From an uncultured Fibrobacterota bacterium (GTDB lineage Bacteria; Fibrobacterota; Chitinivibrionia; Chitinivibrionales; CAIOZP01), in assembly GCA_903862805.1 (NCBI GenBank), contig CAIOZP010000090.1, positions 1-5,182 on the forward strand: a stretch of 5,182 bases of DNA, given 5' to 3'. Made by a program: the position numbers and the translations under genes. Below the pieces are notes generated by a model. It was not told the origin of the DNA. It ran no database searches and saw nothing but the letters and a program-made list of their open reading frames with translations. Shown piece after piece: positions 1-4,731 of the stretch; the stretch's first letter is position 1, and the number at the start of each line of letters is the position of its first letter.

Positions 1-224
1 CTGGAGAAGGATACAACAATAGTTATGGAATGTTGCTTGGTATCCATTATTCAGACTGGTCAAATCGTCCTGCATGGAATGTGTTTGCACGAGCCACAAC
101 TTGGCAGCCTTGCCCTGCGGTAACTGTCGGGAATGGAACTATTCCGCTTCCTCCTCCTGTTGATACCAATGATGTCTGGTTAGACGATTCAACATGGGTG
201 GATACGACAGGGAGTGCTCTATAA
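1..224 (+). CDS. C-terminus of a probable secreted protein, possible CBM3-like domain (5'-partial)
   Basis: The reading frame is open from base 3 to a TAA stop at 222-224, giving the last 73 residues of a protein that starts before the window. The visible part is rich in Trp, Thr, Asn and Pro. A stretch reading GIHYSDWSN, followed about 20 residues later by a WQPCPAVTVGNGTI segment, can be laid by eye on the end of family 3 carbohydrate-binding modules. Those end with a DWSN motif, an aromatic strand and a VTxYxNG strand. A Pro-rich linker (IPLPPPVD) and a short acidic/Trp tail follow. If the match holds, this is an exported carbohydrate-active or cell-surface protein. The similarity is weak and from memory, and a generic beta-sandwich tail is equally possible. 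The stop overlaps the next start by one base (TAATG), so the two genes are probably translationally coupled. Confidence 0.7.
   Translation, partial: GEGYNNSYGMLLGIHYSDWSNRPAWNVFARATTWQPCPAVTVGNGTIPLPPPVDTNDVWLDDSTWVDTTGSAL
209..214 (+). promoter_or_regulatory. Ribosome binding site choosing the ATG at 224
   Basis: AGGGAG lies inside the end of the upstream gene, nine bases before the ATG at 224. It supports that start over the in-frame ATG at 194, which would add ten residues (MGGYDRECSI) in front of a clean lipoprotein signal peptide. Confidence 0.6.
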
Positions 225-1504
225 TGCACAGAAAATCCTTTTGGCCGGGAGCAATGCTCCCGGTTTGTTTTCTTGTTGCTACGCTATTTGCGTGTTCTTT
301 GAAGGGTTCAAAGGTTGTAGGGCCGACGGATACACGAGTAAGAGTTATGGGATGGGAATTGGCGGGGGCCGTTCAAAATGGCACCGCAATGGGCTTCGGG
401 GCGATGGTAAGATGTGGCAATAGTCTTTTTATTTCATCGGGTGGAGATGGTGCTGGTCACAGTGGATTGCTAACTGCAACAATACCGGATTTCATATTTG
501 AGAAATTCAGTTTGCCGGATTCCGGATGGAATAATTACTATCTTGCAGCCGATTCAGTATCGATATGGATTCCGACAACAAACAAGAAAATCTGGCAATA
601 TGATACCCGCACAAATACGTTTACGAATATCGTTGCAGACTGGCGGGAATTTTGTGACACAACACGGAAGTGGAATTACGGTACGAATTCCGATTCCTTG
701 CGGCTGATGTTTTTCGGAATCGCAAAATATAATGGTCACATTTATGTTGGCACCCGACAGGACTACGGGACAAGCGTTTATCCCACATGGGATGCACAAC
801 TCGGCAGAATATATCGCTATGAAGACAACGGGCATTGGTCAAGAGCCGACTCTGGCTGGAGAAAAGATACTGTAGGCTTGAGCAACTATCCTGGAGATTT
901 CTATGTCGCCGGTGGATTTTTGTGGACTACCGGTGACTGCGGAGTATGGAAATATAACGGGACAAGCTGGCAGGTAATACCCGGTACAATCACTAATCGG
1001 TTCGACACGACAATTGGCATAAATTCTTCGGGTTTAGCCCAAGACAGCAGCACCGGTGATTTCATTGTCGGCACAGACTACAACGGTATCTGGGCAATAG
1101 CGTCCGATGGTTCGTCGCGTAAAGATACCGGTTTATTTTATTCCGATTACTCTACCGGAACACGCGACACCGTTATAACAGACATAAATTTCATCGCCAA
1201 CTTCCTCAATTATCACGGTTTGCTTATATCCCCGTTTCTCGGGGCATACAGGGATTCAAAAACAAGAGGCTGGAATAGGTTCATGGTTAATACCAAAGAC
1301 ACTCTTTGGCTGAATCTTGAAGGCGATACTGTTTTGGGGCCGTCTTTCCAAGCTTCCCTGAACCGCTCTTCCACCAATTGGGGAGATACAATAATCTCGA
1401 CATTTTGCAGCAGCGACGGCAACACCGGCGGATTGCTGATGTTCGATCTGAACAAGTCGGCGGTGTGGCGAAGCTATAAGAAGAATGGATACAGGTTCAA
1501 ATGA
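224..1504 (+). CDS. Predicted lipoprotein with beta-propeller-like repeats
   Basis: The protein has 426 residues from the ATG at 224. The N-terminus is a lipoprotein signal peptide: basic MHRK, a hydrophobic stretch, then LFAC with the candidate lipidated Cys at residue 24. An exported, lipid-anchored protein is therefore expected. The body carries irregular repeats typical of propeller blades: IWQYDTRTNTFTNI (about 123-136), KYNGHIYVGT (168-177), RIYRYEDNGHW (195-205), GVWKYNGTSWQVI (240-252) and FIVGTDYNGIWAI (280-292). The Tyr/Trp-Asn-Gly turns and [IV]xVGT strands resemble kelch-like or two-component-regulator-type propellers, but no specific family is recognised and no catalytic motif is visible. 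A binding or scaffold role at the cell surface is inferred. It starts in a TAATG overlap with the gene before and its TGA overlaps the next start (ATGA), which indicates one operon with its neighbours. Confidence 0.85.
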   Translation: MHRKSFWPGAMLPVCFLVATLFACSLKGSKVVGPTDTRVRVMGWELAGAVQNGTAMGFGAMVRCGNSLFISSGGDGAGHSGLLTATIPDFIFEKFSLPDSGWNNYYLAADSVSIWIPTTNKKIWQYDTRTNTFTNIVADWREFCDTTRKWNYGTNSDSLRLMFFGIAKYNGHIYVGTRQDYGTSVYPTWDAQLGRIYRYEDNGHWSRADSGWRKDTVGLSNYPGDFYVAGGFLWTTGDCGVWKYNGTSWQVIPGTITNRFDTTIGINSSGLAQDSSTGDFIVGTDYNGIWAIASDGSSRKDTGLFYSDYSTGTRDTVITDINFIANFLNYHGLLISPFLGAYRDSKTRGWNRFMVNTKDTLWLNLEGDTVLGPSFQASLNRSSTNWGDTIISTFCSSDGNTGGLLMFDLNKSAVWRSYKKNGYRFK

Positions 1505-1905
1505 CAGCAATCAAAAATATTGTAGTAATTGTATTTATGCTTCTTTCAGTGATTGCTGTGTCTGCGGATGAAGTCAACCCAAAGGAATCGTTGGATCAGC
1601 TCAAAGAAAAAGTCAGTAAATTGGAGCTGTTTACTGTCTGCGGTGCCGTAACGGCTAGCGTTGGCGTAGTCGTAGCATGTGTTGAATTTTCATTGCCGAA
1701 TGATACTGGGGTTAACTCGAATTTTCCTTTGTCAGATCATGCGGGTGGCCAGATTGCCGGTTTACTTATTGGAGTCTGCGGTGCGAGCATGCTTGGAATA
1801 GGTATTCCGTGTGTCATTCATAATAAGCGCAAACTCAGAGATATCGAAATCAAACCGCAGATTTCTTCGAACAGAGTTGGATTGAAATTGACAGCCTGTT
1901 TCTGA
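1501..1905 (+). CDS. Small exported or inner-membrane protein with two hydrophobic segments, function unknown
   Basis: The protein has 134 residues. A signal peptide or first membrane helix covers residues 5-20, with a plausible signal peptidase I site AVSA/DE after residue 22. A short charged, possibly coiled segment follows (about 30-42, LDQLKEKVSKLE). Then come two Gly/Ala/Val/Cys-rich hydrophobic segments (about 44-61 and 83-106), separated by a polar loop. A basic HNKRK stop-transfer patch at 107-111 and a short tail ending in VGLKLTACF complete it. The tail alternates hydrophobic and polar residues and ends in Phe, as outer-membrane strands often do, but one strand proves nothing. No family is recognised. 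The ATGA overlap with the preceding lipoprotein gene and the weak ribosome binding site suggest translation coupled to that gene, so a shared role in the envelope is likely. An intergenic region with hairpins follows. Confidence 0.75.
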   Translation: MTAIKNIVVIVFMLLSVIAVSADEVNPKESLDQLKEKVSKLELFTVCGAVTASVGVVVACVEFSLPNDTGVNSNFPLSDHAGGQIAGLLIGVCGASMLGIGIPCVIHNKRKLRDIEIKPQISSNRVGLKLTACF

Positions 1906-1973
1906 CGATTTCAGTGTGGATTTAATTTGATTTCATCCTCCTCGAAAACAAATCCACCAATCTGACGAAATCG
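1906..1973. repeat. Imperfect inverted repeat downstream of the three-gene operon
   Basis: Two nested complementary blocks face each other. CGATTTC (1906-1912) pairs with GAAATCG (1967-1973), and GTGGATTT (1916-1923) pairs with AAATCCAC (1950-1957). Internal bulges of 3 and 9 bases separate the blocks and the loop is 26 bases. As RNA it would fold into a two-stage stem right after the stop codon at 1903-1905. No T tract follows directly, so it is not a classical terminator by itself. It may protect the mRNA 3' end, be a protein-binding site, or be part of the leader of the gene at 2050. Confidence 0.5.
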
Positions 1974-2000
1974 GTATTAATCAAATAAGTTAAAAATTAC

Positions 2001-2021
2001 CCGGCCCCAGCCGGATTTTTT
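2001..2021 (+). terminator. Short intrinsic terminator or leader attenuator hairpin
   Basis: CCGGC (2001-2005) and GCCGG (2010-2014) form a 5-bp all-GC stem with a CCCA loop, followed by A and six T (2016-2021). It is most simply the terminator of the operon ending at 1905. It lies only 28 bases before the start codon at 2050, which leaves little room for a promoter after it. If the promoter of the 2050 gene lies upstream of the hairpin, the hairpin would be an attenuator in that gene's leader. Confidence 0.6.
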
Positions 2022-2049
2022 CTTACAACAACTTTCCAAAGGAGGACAT

Positions 2050-2829
2050 ATGTCCGAATCAGTTCTGCAGCCACTCAACCTGCGCATCCTCTCCGACAAC
2101 GAGCTGCGCACATTCGTTCAACTGACGGACGATGAGGTCGAAAAGGCGCAAGGCGTCGATCCATATCTTCAGACGCTCGCGAAATCGGCGGGGGCTTTGC
2201 TTGTCAGCCATCAGCAGGCGCTGTCGCGGACGGCGGCCAATTCATCGACAAAAGCACTCGTCGATGCGGATGACAAACGCGATCTTGCGTTTCGGAGCAT
2301 CCGGCATATTATCAGTGGAAAAATTCTGAGTATTGATGATGAAACCCGATCAGCGGCGACGAAGATTGAGGCAATGATTCACTTGCGCGGCGACAAGCTC
2401 GATTCTGCGCCATATGCCGACGAAACCGCCGGTCTCACACTCCTGATCGCCGATTTCGACAAGCCGGAGAATTCGGCATTGATTGACAAAATCGGACTAC
2501 GCGCCGAAGTTGAAAGTCTTCGCAAATGTGAAGCGGATTTCGTGGCATTGTATTCTGAGCTGATGAACGAAAAAGAAGTGAAAGGCGAGCTTCCACTTTT
2601 GGTGGAACAGAAGCAGCATATTTACAGCGAGGTCGGACATCTTCTCGCAACAATCCGCCGCGAAAGCCGCATGACGGCTGATTCGACAGTCGGCGGATTA
2701 GTTGGAAAGGTCAGCGAAATAATTGACACGATTTTTCCGGCGGCAAGATTGCGTGAGACTCTCGCTGCGAAGAAAAAAGCTCCGGCAAGTCCCGCCGCAA
2801 CAAGTTCTGCAAGTGACGCGAAAGCCTGA
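2050..2829 (+). CDS. DUF6261-like protein, function unknown
   Basis: The protein has 259 residues and is mainly helical, with no signal peptide or membrane segment, so it is probably cytoplasmic. The start is firm: AAAGGAGG at 2038-2045 sits four bases before the ATG. The order of motifs matches what I recall of DUF6261, a family best known in Bacteroidota. An N-terminal helical part is followed by a DADDKRD...FRSIRHIISG segment (about 72-90). Then come a PYADETAGLTLLIADF segment (121-136), equivalent to the family's PYNEET..I..LL..L motif, and an LRAEVESLRKCEADFVALY helix (150-168) near the usual position. A C-terminal helical pair ends near residue 237. Residues 239-259 are a disordered Lys/Ala/Ser/Pro tail, AKKKAPASPAATSSASDAKA. 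No catalytic residues can be pointed to and I do not assign a role. It appears to be a single-gene unit between the hairpin at 2001-2021 and the terminator at 2863. It looks richer in G/C-ending codons than the operon before it, a visual impression only. Confidence 0.85.
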   Translation: MSESVLQPLNLRILSDNELRTFVQLTDDEVEKAQGVDPYLQTLAKSAGALLVSHQQALSRTAANSSTKALVDADDKRDLAFRSIRHIISGKILSIDDETRSAATKIEAMIHLRGDKLDSAPYADETAGLTLLIADFDKPENSALIDKIGLRAEVESLRKCEADFVALYSELMNEKEVKGELPLLVEQKQHIYSEVGHLLATIRRESRMTADSTVGGLVGKVSEIIDTIFPAARLRETLAAKKKAPASPAATSSASDAKA

Positions 2830-2860
2830 TTCACAGTAACTCGTTACGGAAACTCAACAA

Positions 2861-2903
2861 AGCGGCTGATTCCTACGAAGAATCAGCCGTTATTCATTTT
2901 TAT
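2861..2903 (+). terminator. Intrinsic terminator of the DUF6261-like gene
   Basis: CGGCTGATTC (2863-2872) and GAATCAGCCG (2880-2889) form a perfect 10-bp stem with a 7-base loop. A G-T wobble and an A-T pair (2861-2862 with 2890-2891) extend it. The T-rich stretch TTATTCATTTTTAT follows. It lies 31 bases after the stop codon. Confidence 0.85.
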
Positions 2904-3157
2904 CCGTGAATTTGCCCGCCTCAAAAGTTCGGCGACTGAATTATTCGTTTATTTGCATTTCCCGAAACTGCGCCGTCCAAATCATCCGTTTATTTGCATT
3001 TCCCAAAACTGCGCCGACCGAATCATCCGTTTATTTGCATTTCCCAAAACTGCGCCGACCGAATCATCCGTTTATTTGCATTTCCCGAAACTGCGCCGAC
3101 CAAATCATCCGTTAATTTTCATTTCCCAAAACTGCGCCGATCAAATCATCCGTTTAT
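2898..3157. repeat. 41-bp tandem repeat array, cut at its right end by the IS
   Basis: Five full units of exactly 41 bp lie head to tail at 2939-2979, 2980-3020, 3021-3061, 3062-3102 and 3103-3143. Units 2 and 3 are identical. Against them, unit 4 differs at 2 bases, unit 5 at 4 and unit 1 at 5. A degenerate unit (about 27 of 41 matches) can be seen at 2898-2938, beginning in the T tract of the preceding terminator. A sixth unit starts at 3144 and matches for 14 bases (AATCATCCGTTTAT) up to the first base of the IS. Each unit begins AATCATCCG and contains TTTGCATTTCCC and CTGCGCCG. There are no unique spacers, so it is not a CRISPR array. The period is not a multiple of three. The stretch 2830-3157 holds no supportable gene, only the terminator and this array. 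Confidence 0.9.
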
Positions 3158-3174
3158 CCCAAATTTTCCATTAG
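3158..3174 (+). repeat. Left terminal inverted repeat of the IS
   Basis: CCCAAATTTTCCATTAG is a perfect match to the complement of 4597-4613. Four more bases on the outside (TTAT, 3154-3157) also match. These belong to the interrupted repeat unit, so they are probably flank and not part of the element. Confidence 0.9.
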
Positions 3175-3206
3175 GATTACCACCAATTGCAAAGCGATAC
3201 TATTTT

Positions 3207-3223
3207 CTAATGGTTTCCATTAG
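3207..3223. repeat. Subterminal palindrome repeating the inner part of the IS end
   Basis: CTAATGG-TTT-CCATTAG is a 7-bp perfect inverted repeat with a 3-base loop. Its right arm lies in a 12-base exact copy, TTTCCATTAGGA (3214-3225), of the inner edge of the left IS end (3165-3176), 49 bases away. It could be a second transposase-binding site at the left end, or an RNA hairpin in the transposase leader limiting translation from outside transcripts. Both roles are inferred. Confidence 0.6.
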
Positions 3224-3268
3224 GACAAAGTATTGGTTTTATGGGAACTGCGCGGGTTTCAAGTGTTT

Positions 3269-3274
3269 GGGAGG
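3269..3274 (+). promoter_or_regulatory. Ribosome binding site for a TTG start of the transposase
   Basis: GGGAGG is followed after six bases by TTG at 3281-3283. The product from this TTG begins LEPLRLEFVDNEITAWGG (first residue read as Met). It lines up with the usual IS1380 transposase N-terminus, a short strand and then an 'xITxWGGxALL' motif. The earlier in-frame TTG at 3233 has no comparable site. Confidence 0.65.
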
Positions 3275-3280
3275 TGCTTT

Positions 3281-4600
3281 TTGGAGCCACTTCGTCTTGA
3301 ATTTGTCGATAACGAGATCACTGCTTGGGGTGGTCTTGCTCTTTTGAAAATCTTGATGGATCAATCGGGATTTCAGGAAAAACTTTCAGCATTGCCGTTG
3401 CCGTCCCAAGGCTCAAATCGCGGACATTCTCCGGTGCAGCTCATGACGCAGTTCATGGCTTCTTTGTGGTGCGGAGCCAATCGTTATTCTCATCTCGACG
3501 TTTCCCGTTTCGACACAACAATCCAAAAGCTCTTCGGCTGGGACAGGATGCCGGAGCATAAAGCCTTTCAGCGGTACTTCCGAAAATTCAGTTCTCATAC
3601 AACTCACGAGCAGATTTTCGGGGAGCTTTACAGGTGGTTTTTTTCAAACATTGCATTTGATAATTTCACGCTCGACATAGACTCATCGGTGATCACGCGC
3701 TATGGCAATCAAGACGCATCTTGTAAAGGATACAATCCACGGAAACCCGGCCGTAACTCGCATCATCCACTCATCGCATTTGTAGCGGATGTAGAGATGG
3801 TTGCCAACTTCTGGCTGCGTCCCGGCGATGCACATACTGCCAATAATTTCCAGGCATTTTTAGAGGAAACATTGTCGCATTTTCCAAACAAAAAGATCGG
3901 CCTCCTCCGGCTCGATAGCGGCTTTTATAGTCAAAAAACCTTCGATTATTTAGAAAAACGCGAGCAGAAAACAGAATATATCGTAGCGGTTCCCATGCAT
4001 GCACCAGTGCAAAGAAAAATTGCCGGACTCGACACCTGGATGAAGATTGAAAATGGCATTGAGATCTGCGAATTTGAGTATCAGGCACCGCAGTGGTGCG
4101 AACCTCGCAGGATGATCTCGGTGCGTCAGAAAGTGGCCGAACGTCCCAAAGCAGTTGGCAAACAGCTAAGCCTTTTTGATGATGAAATCGACTACAACGG
4201 ATACCGATACACTTGTTACATAACGAGCCTTTTACTCGGCCCTGCCGAAGTCTGGAGACTTTACAGAGGCAGAGCAACCTGCGAGAACAGAATCAAGGAA
4301 CTGAAGTACGACTACGGCCTTGACAAAATGAACTTGACCAGCTTTGACGGCACTGAAGCATCGTTGGCACTGATGACTATCGCTTACAATTTCATGAGCC
4401 TTTTCAGGCAATCTGTAATCTGTGAAAAGGTGAGAAACAGGCTTTCGACGATTCGATACAAGTTACTGGCGATACCATCGTTCATCGAAAAATCTGCAAA
4501 TGGCAGCATCGTCAAGATGGCTCTGCAGATGAAGAGAAGGGCTTGGATAAAGAAGCTCTGGGAGAAATCTGTAGGCTATGGCGCGGTAGATTTTGTCTAA
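3281..4600 (+). CDS. IS1380-family DDE transposase
   Basis: The protein has 439 residues from the TTG at 3281 and resembles the DDE transposase group 1 fold of IS1380 elements. It catalyses movement of the surrounding IS. Near the N-terminus is EITAWGGLALLK. The candidate catalytic residues are Asp132/Asp134 in the LDIDSSVITRYGNQ strand, Asp212 in LLRLDSGFYS, and Glu335 in YRGRATCENRIKELKYDYG, the family's characteristic 'RGRAxxENxIKELK' block. Between them is GYNPRKPGRNSHHPL (about 150-164), another family hallmark, followed by NFWLRPGDAHTANN. No frameshift or stop interrupts the gene and length is normal for the family. An extension to the TTG at 3233 (455 residues) is possible but less likely. 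The TAA stop (4598-4600) lies within the right inverted repeat. No convincing promoter was found between 3158 and 3268. Confidence 0.93.
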   Translation: MEPLRLEFVDNEITAWGGLALLKILMDQSGFQEKLSALPLPSQGSNRGHSPVQLMTQFMASLWCGANRYSHLDVSRFDTTIQKLFGWDRMPEHKAFQRYFRKFSSHTTHEQIFGELYRWFFSNIAFDNFTLDIDSSVITRYGNQDASCKGYNPRKPGRNSHHPLIAFVADVEMVANFWLRPGDAHTANNFQAFLEETLSHFPNKKIGLLRLDSGFYSQKTFDYLEKREQKTEYIVAVPMHAPVQRKIAGLDTWMKIENGIEICEFEYQAPQWCEPRRMISVRQKVAERPKAVGKQLSLFDDEIDYNGYRYTCYITSLLLGPAEVWRLYRGRATCENRIKELKYDYGLDKMNLTSFDGTEASLALMTIAYNFMSLFRQSVICEKVRNRLSTIRYKLLAIPSFIEKSANGSIVKMALQMKRRAWIKKLWEKSVGYGAVDFV

Positions 4601-4613
4601 TGGAAAATTTGGG
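4597..4613 (-). repeat. Right terminal inverted repeat of the IS, containing the transposase stop codon
   Basis: This is the exact complement of 3158-3174. The next four bases, ATAA (4614-4617), complement the TTAT left of the element. The transposase TAA at 4598-4600 falls within the repeat, so coding sequence reaches the element's end. Confidence 0.9.
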
Positions 4614-4630
4614 ATAATATCGATACAATG

Positions 4631-4668
4631 AAAAAAAGAAGGCTACGACATTAAATATCGTAGCCTTC
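4631..4668 (-). terminator. Intrinsic terminator of the right-edge minus-strand gene
   Basis: Read on the minus strand, an 11-bp perfect stem (4658-4668 with 4638-4648) has a 9-base AT-rich loop and is followed by seven T (complement of A at 4631-4637). It lies 63 bases after the stop codon at 4732-4734 and points away from that gene. Between them are a small 5-bp inverted repeat, AAGCC/GGCTT (4686-4690 and 4703-4707), with a loop of three AATC copies, and otherwise nothing recognisable. Confidence 0.85.
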
Positions 4669-4731
4669 AAGTTATCAAAATTTCCAAGCCAATCAATCAA
4701 TCGGCTTCTCGAATACCTGAGTTTCCACAGA

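Larger units (their letters stand above)
3158..4613 (+). mobile_element. IS1380-family insertion sequence, apparently complete (1456 bp)
   Basis: A single transposase gene is bounded by perfect 17-bp terminal inverted repeats, CCCAAATTTTCCATTAG at 3158-3174 and its complement at 4597-4613. The CC-starting ends and the transposase sequence fit the IS1380 family. The reading frame is intact, so the element could be active. The family normally makes a 4-bp target duplication, but the flanks here are TTAT on the left and ATAA on the right. These are complementary rather than direct copies, so the inverted repeat formally extends to 21 bp (3154-3174 and 4597-4617). The left flank is the 41-bp array and the right flank is unrelated. 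Confidence 0.9.

Noticed and set aside
194..223. Start of the propeller lipoprotein at the ATG at 194
   Set aside because: It would put ten charged residues in front of the lipoprotein signal peptide, while the ATG at 224 has AGGGAG at good spacing and a coupled TAATG junction.
2939..3149. Chain of 14-codon minus-strand mini-frames (MIRSAQFWEMQING type), one per repeat unit, with ATGA overlaps
   Set aside because: The regular overlap follows automatically from a 41-base period containing ATGA and no earlier stop. No ribosome binding site precedes the ATGs, and units 1 and 6 break the pattern.
2939..3157. CRISPR array
   Set aside because: The units are directly adjacent and alike over the full 41 bases, so there are no unique spacers, and no cas gene is present.
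2906..3347. Long open frames across the 41-bp array in all three plus-strand frames, one entering the IS
   Set aside because: The unit has no stop codon in any plus frame and its length is not a multiple of three, so each frame cycles through the same 41-residue pattern. There is no ribosome binding site, and the frames only reflect the repeat.
3771..4277. 168-codon minus-strand open frame inside the transposase
   Set aside because: It lies entirely antisense to a well-supported transposase and encodes a Cys/Arg-rich, unfamiliar sequence.
3154..4617. Taking the IS ends as 21-bp inverted repeats that include TTAT/ATAA
   Set aside because: On the left, TTAT is part of the interrupted 41-bp unit, so it is flank there. 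The CCC ends also suit the IS1380 family better. The extra match may be chance.
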